DNA of 64,000 nt from contig NZ_JARVZZ010000001.1 in the NCBI RefSeq assembly GCF_029846115.1, positions 1,302,001-1,366,000 on the forward strand. Reading direction: 5' to 3'. The notes below the pieces were generated by a model. That model saw only the letters and a list, made by a program, of their open reading frames with translations. It searched no databases and was not told where the DNA came from. Both the position numbers and the translations under genes were made by a program. Shown here piece by piece: positions 21,067-29,103 of the stretch (positions are counted from its first letter, which is position 1; each line of letters opens with the position of its first letter). The stretch comes from Serratia marcescens. Its GTDB lineage: Bacteria; Pseudomonadota; Gammaproteobacteria; Enterobacterales; Enterobacteriaceae.

Positions 21067-21671
21067 GTATTTCTCCCGCGCCTGTCATGTGCCGCAACGT
21101 CGAATGGCCCATCTTACGGTGTTTCTTTCGTTTAAACACCTCTCTGCATCATACCGTTCTTTCTCTGTTGTTGACTCGGGTATATATAGCCAGGCGGTTT
21201 CTCTCGTGCTTATTTAATAAAAAATTAAAATGAATTATTTTTTATCATTATTTATTTTTATTAAATCCCGCCTGATAAGTTAAGGAGTTTCTGAATTTTC
21301 GATTTTTGGGAATCTATCGTTTCTTTATATTGGGTTTTCAATGTTATGTTGAATGAAACCAGGCGGATATCATCCCTGGTGATGTAAATACGATGGGGAT
21401 TGAATCAAGAAAATCCATAGCTGAATTTGCGATCCCGTTCGTTTTACATGGCGGAGCATGTTGCGTCCGCATTCGACAAGCTCCGCCCTTCCGGCGAGTC
21501 CAGGCAGTCATTGCAAGCGGTTTGCGTTCCCTAAGTCAGACGTTGCAAGTGCTCGGCACACGGAGCCTCATGAAATGGAAATTTGTCAGACGACCTTTTT
21601 GGTGCGTTTCGAAACGATTCAATAATATTTGAATCGCTGCCGGCGTGCGCGGAAGGCTGGAGGAAATAATA
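21067..21671 (+). other. AT-rich leader of the autotransporter gene, no gene found
   Basis: About 600 bases without a credible gene. The stretch around 21200-21360 is markedly AT-rich compared with the flanking housekeeping DNA, including ATTTAATAAAAAATTAAAAT. Such DNA is typical of H-NS-bound horizontally acquired loci. The GGAGGA ribosome site of the autotransporter ends the region at 21659-21664. An open frame of 79 codons at 21393-21632 has no recognisable features and is not called. Confidence 0.6.
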
Positions 21672-24600
21672 ATGAATCATGTATTTCGCAGCGTATTCAA
21701 TTCGGCTTTGCAAGTATTTCAGGCCGTGTCTGAGTTGACCGCAGGGCGCGGTAATAATGGGCAGGAGAGGGGGGGAGCTCCTTTACCCCAAGCCCTTACG
21801 CATCCCGTATTCCGCTATAGTGCCGTCACGCTGGCGTTATTTAGTTCGGGTTTCAGCGTTGCTGAGGAGCATGGGCAAATCGTTTTGGACGATCCTAAAG
21901 GCAATGTCCAACTCATTCTCGCTCCCGGCGATACGGTGAACCACACTGGTCACGGGGCCGCCGTTTTGGTATCTCAGGTTGGCAATAGTTTTGCCGGCGA
22001 CAACATCACCATTCGCGCGGACTCCACTGATAGCGGTGATACCCCTGCCGTGTTGGCGCGGGCTGGTGGCGTGGTGTTCTTGAGCAAGAGTACCGTCGAA
22101 GGCGTCGGAACCGGCAATAATGCCCACGCACTGTATGCACGAGATGTTGGCAGCAGTATTGCAGGTACGGGCGTCACATTATCCACAGAAGGGCCCAATT
22201 CGCACGGTGCGATGGCGCAGGCCGGCGGAAAGATCATATTAAATGGCGGAGTTATCACGGTGACGGGGGCCTCAAGTAGTGGTTTGTACGCGAAAGACGC
22301 AAAAGCCAACATTACGGTGAAAAACGTGACGATCAGCTCAGCTAAAGGGAGAGGCGCCTACGCAGGTCCAGGGGCTTCGATTCGTTTGGACCATTCAACC
22401 GTCACCACTCAAGGAGACAATGAAGCGGCGATTTATGCGAGTGGTGCAAACGCGTTGATTACCCTGCAGGATACCGACGTCTCTTCAGCAAAAGGGCCCG
22501 CCGTCATTGTGCAGAGCGGCACCGTCGACATTACGGGAGGCACGCTGACGGCGGCGGGTGATGTGGTCAGACTGACGGCTCTCTATAACGGCCCTTCTCC
22601 CACGATAACGATAAGCGACGCCAAACTGATTACAGGCGGCGAGTTTAGCTATGGTCTCAATCTCAATACGAAGAATTCGCGCGCCGACATTGAAAATGTG
22701 CAGATCCTTGCGCAGGGTCCTTATGGTTCCGGCGCCTGGTTACCTTCAGTCGGTACCCGCCTGACGGCAAACCGCTTCGATATTCGCGCCGCTTATCTCG
22801 GTATAGATAATCGTGCAGGAACGGTCTTATTGGATGAGGGCGTTTTGACGACGGAAGGCCGCAGTGGCCATGCGCTTTATGTGGCTGCCTTAGCCAATAA
22901 CAAGGCCTCGACCACGGCGAAAAAAGTGCAGATAGAAACACAGGGTGCGGGGGCAGTCGGCGCGTTGTCGCGATTCAGCGGCTCGTCACTCGCTCTTGAA
23001 GACGTGAACATCAAGACCTACGGCACCGAGGCTTACGGCCTCTATGCTGTTGGGAAAGGGGCCAGTCTGACAGCGCTAAACACGACGGTCACGGCCTTAG
23101 GGGCTTCCTCGGCCGGTTTGTTCATCGGCAACAGCCCAACGGTCAACTTGAATAATGTCCACTTAACGACGACAGGGAAGCAATCACACGGTATCTGGAG
23201 CTATGCCACCGCCGAGGATACCACTAATACTCTCTTTTTGACCAAGGGGTCGCAGGTCGAGACGCAAGATGGCCTAGGGTTATTTGCCAACGGCGGCAAT
23301 CATGCGTTCTTCCTGGAGCAGTCAGCCATCACGGCAAGAACGGAAGGCGACGAAGATCGAGGTCTACTGCTGTATGCCAAATCAGCCAGGATTACCGAAC
23401 AAGGCGAAGAAAAAGAGATTCAAACGGGCACTGTCTTGTTGGATGCGAAGCATAGCCAACTAACGGGCGATATTCTGATTGATAGTGGCTCTGCCAACAT
23501 TTTATTGAGCAACGCTTCCCTGTGGGTCGGCGCCGTGAATCAACGAGAACAAGGTCGCGTTAAACTTTTGGCGCTAGACAACGACAGTCGCTGGGATGTA
23601 CGGAATAATTCCACGCTGGAGAGATTGGAAAATGACGGCACAGTGACCTTCTTGGCGCCAGGTGGCAATGGCCATTTCAAAACGGTGGCGGTTAATCACT
23701 ACCAGGGCAACGGAACGTTGGTGCTGAATACCCGGCTCGGTGATGACAATTCGCCGACTGACCGGCTGGTGATTGATGGCGGAAAGGCGGAGGGGAAAAG
23801 CAAATTACGCGTTATCAATGCCGGTGGTAGCGGCGATTTTACTCAGCGCGGCATACGCCTGGTCGAGACGATTAACGGTGGCACAACGAATGTAGACGCG
23901 TTTCGACTTGATGCAGGTTCAACAGGTTATCGAGCGGGAACGGCTACTCTGGCCATCAATGGCTACGATTACAGTCTGGTGCGCGGCGGGAATCAAGGCG
24001 TGCCGGATGACTGGTATCTGACCTCGGCTTATACGCCGCCGGTCACGCCTCCCACGGTGGAACCCCCGGTGGTAACCCCTCCAATCACAGAGCCTCCGGC
24101 TATCGTGCCGCCGCCAGTTGCACCGCCAGGGGAAATTATTATGCCCCCGGTGGTTCCCGGTGTGAGCAATGTGTCACCGGAAAGCGGCGCTTATATCGGC
24201 AATCAGCTTGCCGGCGTCAGGCTGTTTATCCATAACCTGCGAGATCGCGTTCCGGTTTCTACAGAGGGCCATCTTGCAGCAGACGAACAGGGATTGTGGA
24301 TTCGCTCCCAGGGGCGGCATGACAAAGGGATGAGCCTCGCGGAGGGGAGGGTCAACATGAAATCAGACAGCACGCTTCTGCAATTGGGCGGGGATGTTAT
24401 CCATTTCCCTCTGAGTCACAATGGCGCAGCCCATGCAGGCGTCATGAGCGGGTATGGCACGGTGCGTACGCACTCGGTTTCTACCCTGATGTTGCCTGGT
24501 AACGATGTCAGCGCACAGGCAAAAGCAAAAGGGAAAATGTCAGGGTATACGGTAGGGTTGTATGCCACTGTTTATGAAAACGACGTAACCCATCATGGAG

Positions 24601-25130
24601 GGTATGCGGACGCATGGTTGCAATATGGCCGTTACTCCAATCAAATCGGCAGCGAGCTCGGAACGGTAGGCTACCATTCGAATGTATGGTCCGGTTCTCT
24701 GGAGATGGGGTATGCGGTAACGTCATTCGCAACCGGATCCGCGTTGGGTGGCCTGGTCATAGAACCGAATGCCCAACTGGTCTACAGCGATTACCGCGCC
24801 TCGGATGCGGTGTTGCAAGGCACACGGATGAGGAATAACGTAGACAACACGTGGTTTGCTCGCGCCGGTTTACGTCTCTACCCCCAGAATGAAACAGGCA
24901 TTCGCCCTTTCCTGGAAACCAATTGGCTGCATCATGATGAAAAGGCTTCGGTACAAATGGGCAGTTCCGGCATGAGGGCTTCGCCAGCGCGCAACATACT
25001 GGAGATGAAGCTTGGCGCAGCGGGAAATGCAGGAGAGAAACTGCAGATATCCGGGCATGTGTTCGGGCAGGCGGGTCATAATGGCCAGCAGGGTTACGGT
25101 GGGATGCTGAACGCGCGCTACCGATTCTAA
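21672..25130 (+). CDS. Classical (type Va) autotransporter, adhesin-like
   Basis: A 1152-residue autotransporter. The start ATG 21672 follows GGAGGA. It begins with an extended signal peptide region (MNHVFRSVFNSALQVF ... SELTAG), then a hydrophobic core (YSAVTLALFSSGFSVA) with likely cleavage after SVA near residue 70. The passenger (about 70-785) is Gly/Thr/Ala-rich beta-helix sequence with a recurring Gly-Leu/Ala-Tyr-Ala core every 25 or so residues. A proline-rich linker (about 787-835) and a C-terminal beta-barrel ending in ARYRF follow, a pertactin-like layout. No cysteine is present and I saw no serine-protease GDSGS motif. Adhesion or biofilm function is inference. It is alone between two tRNA-Gly genes, with base composition more AT-rich than its neighbours. 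Confidence 0.9.
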   Translation: MNHVFRSVFNSALQVFQAVSELTAGRGNNGQERGGAPLPQALTHPVFRYSAVTLALFSSGFSVAEEHGQIVLDDPKGNVQLILAPGDTVNHTGHGAAVLVSQVGNSFAGDNITIRADSTDSGDTPAVLARAGGVVFLSKSTVEGVGTGNNAHALYARDVGSSIAGTGVTLSTEGPNSHGAMAQAGGKIILNGGVITVTGASSSGLYAKDAKANITVKNVTISSAKGRGAYAGPGASIRLDHSTVTTQGDNEAAIYASGANALITLQDTDVSSAKGPAVIVQSGTVDITGGTLTAAGDVVRLTALYNGPSPTITISDAKLITGGEFSYGLNLNTKNSRADIENVQILAQGPYGSGAWLPSVGTRLTANRFDIRAAYLGIDNRAGTVLLDEGVLTTEGRSGHALYVAALANNKASTTAKKVQIETQGAGAVGALSRFSGSSLALEDVNIKTYGTEAYGLYAVGKGASLTALNTTVTALGASSAGLFIGNSPTVNLNNVHLTTTGKQSHGIWSYATAEDTTNTLFLTKGSQVETQDGLGLFANGGNHAFFLEQSAITARTEGDEDRGLLLYAKSARITEQGEEKEIQTGTVLLDAKHSQLTGDILIDSGSANILLSNASLWVGAVNQREQGRVKLLALDNDSRWDVRNNSTLERLENDGTVTFLAPGGNGHFKTVAVNHYQGNGTLVLNTRLGDDNSPTDRLVIDGGKAEGKSKLRVINAGGSGDFTQRGIRLVETINGGTTNVDAFRLDAGSTGYRAGTATLAINGYDYSLVRGGNQGVPDDWYLTSAYTPPVTPPTVEPPVVTPPITEPPAIVPPPVAPPGEIIMPPVVPGVSNVSPESGAYIGNQLAGVRLFIHNLRDRVPVSTEGHLAADEQGLWIRSQGRHDKGMSLAEGRVNMKSDSTLLQLGGDVIHFPLSHNGAAHAGVMSGYGTVRTHSVSTLMLPGNDVSAQAKAKGKMSGYTVGLYATVYENDVTHHGGYADAWLQYGRYSNQIGSELGTVGYHSNVWSGSLEMGYAVTSFATGSALGGLVIEPNAQLVYSDYRASDAVLQGTRMRNNVDNTWFARAGLRLYPQNETGIRPFLETNWLHHDEKASVQMGSSGMRASPARNILEMKLGAAGNAGEKLQISGHVFGQAGHNGQQGYGGMLNARYRF

Positions 25131-25446
25131 CGATCCCGACGGGGGAGTATCAGGTAGGGTGACGCCGCGATACCCCCCTTGGCCGGTCTCCGTGTTACAT
25201 GGTCGCCGGTTTAACGGTATCTTCGATTGCAAATTGAGCAAACGCCCCGTATTTTGCATTTTTCACCATAGGGGGGGTTGCCAAGGCGCGATGACTAGTC
25301 CATAATGCTGTCCATCGATTGAGCTTTGTTTGAAAATTTCAATAAAATCAATCAGATAGGGATAAGTAATCTGTCTTATCTCCTATTTTCTATTCAACAA
25401 TGTCGCGATGCGGCATGATGAATAAATAAAGCAGTACCTATGCGAC
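25131..25446 (+). other. Region between the autotransporter and tRNA-Gly copy 2
   Basis: No gene. A stem of GGGGG and GTATC with complement GATAC-CCCCC (25141-25178) lies 10 bases after the autotransporter stop and may end its transcript, although no T run follows. A second imperfect inverted repeat, GATAAG-N8-CTTATC (25361-25380), is followed by TATTTTCTATT. No convincing -35/-10 pair was found ahead of the tRNAs that follow. Confidence 0.5.
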
Positions 25447-25522
25447 GCGGGAATAGCTCAGTTGGTAGAGCGCAACCTTGCCAAGGTTGAGGTCGCGAGT
25501 TCGAGCCTCGTTTCCCGCTCCA
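25447..25522 (+). tRNA. glyX: tRNA-Gly (anticodon GCC), copy 2
   Basis: A 76-nt tRNA with encoded CCA and anticodon GCC at 25480-25482. It differs from copies 1 and 3 mainly in the anticodon stem, where CAACC/GGTTG replaces CGACC/GGTCG (a compensated pair), in the two flanking bases and in one T-loop base. The symbol is given by position only. Confidence 0.96.
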
Positions 25523-25576
25523 AAAATTCAAAGGTCACGCCAGTGTTTGGTGGCCGGATGCCAAAAGCATCTCAAT

Positions 25577-25652
<76 letters not shown>

Positions 25653-25682
25653 ATTTTCTCTTCGTTTCAAACTCAAATCCAA

Positions 25683-25705
25683 CGCCTTATCCGGCGCGGG
25701 TTTTT
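25683..25705 (+). terminator. Possible terminator after the tRNA pair
   Basis: CGCC-TTATCC-GGCG followed by CGGGTTTTT, 30 bases past the last tRNA. The stem is only 4 bp, so the call is weak. Confidence 0.4.
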
Positions 25706-25733
25706 GTCCCTTTTACATGCCTCGTAAAAATGT

Positions 25734-25922
25734 TGTGAACAGAGTTATCCACAGCCTCTGTACATAAACTCGTCTGCCTGAAAAATCAACGTCATACAAA
25801 TTAAATATTTATCTCTCTGATTTATAAGTTTATTTATTTATCCCAAAACGTTATGCCGATCACTTGCTCTTTTTGTTGCAGTTGAAAGACAACGTGTTTT
25901 TATTTTTATGCACAAATCCACA
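25734..25922. promoter_or_regulatory. datA: DnaA-box cluster, candidate datA locus
   Basis: The 310-bp interval between tRNA-Gly copy 3 and queG has no gene but several DnaA boxes: TTATCCACA (25745-25753, perfect), TTATGCACA (25906-25914, fits TTATNCACA), TTATGTACA on the minus strand (25759-25767, 8/9), and 7/9 matches at 25734-25742 (minus) and 25914-25922. A near-match to the IHF consensus, AATCAA-N4-ATA, lies at 25784-25796 beside an A/T tract. E. coli datA, which titrates DnaA and with IHF promotes DnaA-ATP hydrolysis, maps to the same neighbourhood at 94.7 min. Function here is inference. Confidence 0.6.
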
Positions 25923-25962
25923 GAGTGAGACATCCGGTGAGATGGCCGCGCGGCGCACGCCG

Positions 25963-27102
25963 TCAGGCGTCCCTCGGCAAACCTTTTTCCACAGCCCGTA
26001 TCAGCCGTTTTTTCTGCGCCGTCTGCACCTCGACGCCCTGCGCTTCGCGGCGGGCGAGCTGTTGCGTCAGCGCCCAGTGGATATGTTCGTCCAGCATGGC
26101 ATCCTGACCCAGGCGCGTGCGCAGTGCGAGCACGACGCTGTCCCCGTAGGGCGCATTGCCCAGCGCCACGGCGATATTGCGCAGCCAGCGCAGGTGGCCG
26201 ATGCGGCGTATCGCCGAGCCTTCGGTGATGCGCAGGAACTTTTCTTCCGTCCAGTTGAACAGATCGATCAGTTGCGGCGCATGCAGCGTGGCGCGCGGGC
26301 TGAAATCGTCTTCGTCGGTGAGCTGTGAAAAGCGGTTCCACGGGCAAATCAGCTGGCAGTCGTCGCAGCCATAGATACGGTTGCCGAGCAGCGGGCGGAA
26401 CTCCTCCGGGATCGCGCCTTCCAGCTCGATGGTCAGGTAGGAGATACAGCGCCGGGCGTCGACGGTATAGGGGGCGACGATGGCGCCGGTCGGACAGGTG
26501 GTGATACAGGCGACGCAGCGGCCACACTGCTCTTCCTGCGGCTGATCGACCGGCAGCGGCAGGTCGATCAGCAGTTCGCCGAGGAAAAACCACGACCCGG
26601 CTTCACGGTTGAGAATTAGTGAGTGTTTACCAACCCAGCCGATGCCCGCTTTGGCGGCCAGCGCGCGTTCCATCACCGGCGCAGAATCGACAAAGGGGCG
26701 AAAATTCAACTCGCCGCAATAGGCCTGGATCTGATCGCCCAGCTTTTTCAGACGCTGGCGCAACAGTTTGTGATAGTCGCGCCCCAGCGCATAGCGGCTG
26801 ACGTAGCCCAGTTGCGGGTTTTGCAAGGTGCTGGCAAACGCCGCCTTGGCCGGCAGGTAGTTCATGCGTACGCTGATCACTCGCAGCGTGCCCGGCAACA
26901 GTTCGTGAGGGCGCGCGCGCAGCATGCCGTGGCGCGCCATCCATGCCATCTCGCCGTGGTACTGCTTGTCGAGCCAGGCCTGCAGTTTCGGCTCTTCAAG
27001 GCTCAGATCGGTATCGCAGATGCCAACCTGTTGGAATCCTAGCGATTGCCCCCATTGCTTGATATGTTGGGCGAGTTGATGAAGATCGAGGGGGTGCGTC
27101 AT
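25963..27102 (-). CDS. queG: Epoxyqueuosine reductase QueG
   Basis: Cobalamin-dependent iron-sulfur enzyme that reduces epoxyqueuosine to queuosine in tRNA wobble positions. The 379 residues match the family. Two [4Fe-4S] motifs are visible: CGRCVACITTCPTGAI and CDDCQLICPWN. HEAT-like repeats form the C-terminal part. The start codon overlaps that of nnr on the opposite strand by two bases. Confidence 0.96.
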   Translation of the reverse strand: MTHPLDLHQLAQHIKQWGQSLGFQQVGICDTDLSLEEPKLQAWLDKQYHGEMAWMARHGMLRARPHELLPGTLRVISVRMNYLPAKAAFASTLQNPQLGYVSRYALGRDYHKLLRQRLKKLGDQIQAYCGELNFRPFVDSAPVMERALAAKAGIGWVGKHSLILNREAGSWFFLGELLIDLPLPVDQPQEEQCGRCVACITTCPTGAIVAPYTVDARRCISYLTIELEGAIPEEFRPLLGNRIYGCDDCQLICPWNRFSQLTDEDDFSPRATLHAPQLIDLFNWTEEKFLRITEGSAIRRIGHLRWLRNIAVALGNAPYGDSVVLALRTRLGQDAMLDEHIHWALTQQLARREAQGVEVQTAQKKRLIRAVEKGLPRDA

Positions 27103-28615
27103 GACGGGCCACAGTGAAAAAGCATACGCTGACAGTTTACCACACTCTGTCTGGCCTGCGGATTGGATCCGGCGCTCGGAACCCGCGGCGGCGGCCTCGC
27201 TCGGTATTTCTCTTTACGATTTGATGCAGCGCGCCGGTCAGGCGGCCTACGCATTGGCGCGCAACGCGTACCCCTCCCGCGACCACTGGCTGGTGCTGTG
27301 CGGCCACGGCAACAACGGCGGCGACGGCTATGTGGTGGCGCGCCTGGCGAAGGCGGCGGGCCTGCAGGTGACGTTGATCGCCTGCGAAGGCGCACGGCCT
27401 TTGCCGCCGGAAGCCGCAGCGTCCCGTCAGGCCTGGCTGGCCGCCGGCGGTGATATTCTGCCTGCAAACAGCCGCTGGCCGGCGTCCGTCTCTCTCATCA
27501 TCGACGGCCTGTTAGGCACTGGCCTGGGCAGCGCGCCGCGTGCGCCTTACGACGCGCTGATAGAGGCCGCCAACCGCCATGCGGCGCCGGTGGTAGCGCT
27601 CGATATCCCGTCCGGCCTGCTGGCGGAAAGTGGCGCGGCGCCGGGCGCGGTCGTGCGTGCCGCGCACACCGTCACGTTCATCGGCCTCAAACCGGGGTTG
27701 CTGACCGGCCAGGCGCGCGACTGGGTCGGGCAACTTCATCAGAATGCGCTAGGCTTATCGGGTTGGTTGGCGAAGCAACCGGAGCAGATTCAGCGGCTTA
27801 CCGCCGAGGTATTGCCGCGCTGGCTGCATCCGCGTCGTCCCTGCGCCCATAAGGGCGAGCATGGCCGCCTGCTGTTGGTGGGTGGCGACCGCGGGTTCGG
27901 CGGCGCCATTCGCATGGCGGCGGAGGCGGCGCTACGCAGCGGGGCGGGATTGGTGCGAGTGCTTACTCACATGGATCACGTCGCACCGCTGCTGGCGGCC
28001 CGGCCGGAGCTGATGGCGCAGGCGCTGGACGAGGCGACGCTGCGGCAGGCGATGCAATGGGCGGATGTGCTGGTGATTGGCCCGGGACTGGGCCAGGCTG
28101 AATGGGGCAAAAACGCCTTGAACGTGCTGCAAACCAGCGATAAACCGGCCTTGTGGGACGCCGATGCGCTGAACTTGCTGGCATTAAATCCCGAGAAACG
28201 GCAGAATCGCGTGATGACTCCGCATCCTGGAGAGGCGGCGCGGCTGTTGAGCTGCAGCACTGCCGACATCGAGAGTGATCGCTTACTTGCCGTGCGCAAG
28301 CTGGCGGCGCGCTACGGCGGCGTGGCGGTGCTGAAAGGCGCCGGTACGCTGATCGCCGATGAGCAGGGGCAGATGGCGATTGCCGACGTCGGCAACGCCG
28401 GCATGGCCTCCGGCGGCATGGGCGATGTGCTGTCGGGCATCATCGGCGGTTTGCTGGCGCAAAAGCTCTCGCTGTATGATGCCGCCTGTGCGGGCTGCGT
28501 CGTACATGGCGCGGCCGGCGATCGCGTAGCGGAAAGACAAGGAACAAGAGGCATGTTGGCGACCGATTTACTGCCGGACATCCTTCATTTCGTTAACCCT
28601 GAGTGGGCAAAATAG
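27101..28615 (+). CDS. nnr: Bifunctional NAD(P)H-hydrate epimerase/dehydratase
   Basis: Repairs damaged NADHX and NADPHX. The N-terminal YjeF_N epimerase domain (about 1-215, with [20 protein letters not shown]) is fused to the C-terminal ADP-dependent dehydratase (about 225-500, with [13 protein letters not shown] and [19 protein letters not shown]). The 504 residues are the usual length. It starts the series nnr-tsaE-amiB-mutL-miaA-hfq-hflXKC, each gene closely spaced, and diverges from queG with overlapping start codons. Confidence 0.96.
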   Translation: MTGHSEKAYADSLPHSVWPADWIRRSEPAAAASLGISLYDLMQRAGQAAYALARNAYPSRDHWLVLCGHGNNGGDGYVVARLAKAAGLQVTLIACEGARPLPPEAAASRQAWLAAGGDILPANSRWPASVSLIIDGLLGTGLGSAPRAPYDALIEAANRHAAPVVALDIPSGLLAESGAAPGAVVRAAHTVTFIGLKPGLLTGQARDWVGQLHQNALGLSGWLAKQPEQIQRLTAEVLPRWLHPRRPCAHKGEHGRLLLVGGDRGFGGAIRMAAEAALRSGAGLVRVLTHMDHVAPLLAARPELMAQALDEATLRQAMQWADVLVIGPGLGQAEWGKNALNVLQTSDKPALWDADALNLLALNPEKRQNRVMTPHPGEAARLLSCSTADIESDRLLAVRKLAARYGGVAVLKGAGTLIADEQGQMAIADVGNAGMASGGMGDVLSGIIGGLLAQKLSLYDAACAGCVVHGAAGDRVAERQGTRGMLATDLLPDILHFVNPEWAK

Positions 28616-28625
28616 ACTTTATCGA

Positions 28626-29096
28626 ATGAAAGAACTCGTTTTACCTCTACCAGACGAGGCAGCGACTGTCGCTTTGGGCACCACTTTGGCCAAGGCCTGC
28701 GATCGTGCCAGCGTCATCTATCTCTACGGCGACCTGGGCGCCGGTAAAACCACCTTCAGCCGTGGTTTCCTGCAGGCGTTAGGGCATCAGGGCAATGTCA
28801 AAAGCCCGACCTATACGCTGGTGGAGCCCTATGCCTTGCAGCCGCTGGCGGTGTATCACTTCGATCTGTATCGCTTGGCCGATCCGGAAGAGCTTGAATT
28901 CATGGGCATTCGCGATTACTTCGCGCAAGACGCCATCTGCCTGGTCGAATGGCCGCAGCAGGGCACCGGCGTGCTGCCGGAGCCGGATCTGGCGCTGCAT
29001 CTTTGCTATCAGGGCGAGGGGCGAGAGGCGAAGATCGAGGCGATTTCTGCTTATGGCAGCCGGCTGTTAGACCGCATTCATGGATCACAGGGATGA
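28626..29096 (+). CDS. tsaE: tRNA t6A37 threonylcarbamoyladenosine biosynthesis ATPase TsaE
   Basis: ATPase of the TsaBDE complex that makes t6A at tRNA position 37. The 156 residues carry the Walker A motif GDLGAGKTT at 35-43 and a Walker B-like VYHFDLYRL near residue 75. It starts 10 bases after nnr and ends 7 bases before amiB, so an operon is likely. Confidence 0.96.
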   Translation: MKELVLPLPDEAATVALGTTLAKACDRASVIYLYGDLGAGKTTFSRGFLQALGHQGNVKSPTYTLVEPYALQPLAVYHFDLYRLADPEELEFMGIRDYFAQDAICLVEWPQQGTGVLPEPDLALHLCYQGEGREAKIEAISAYGSRLLDRIHGSQG

Positions 29097-29103
29097 TGCT
29101 GCA

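Noticed and set aside
21393..21632. 79-codon frame in the autotransporter leader
   Set aside because: No ribosome site, signal peptide or recognisable motif; the sequence reads as chance in AT-rich DNA.
25278..25286. TTGCCAAGG as a remnant of a tRNA-Gly anticodon arm
   Set aside because: Only nine bases match and neighbouring bases do not continue the tRNA; chance is a sufficient explanation.
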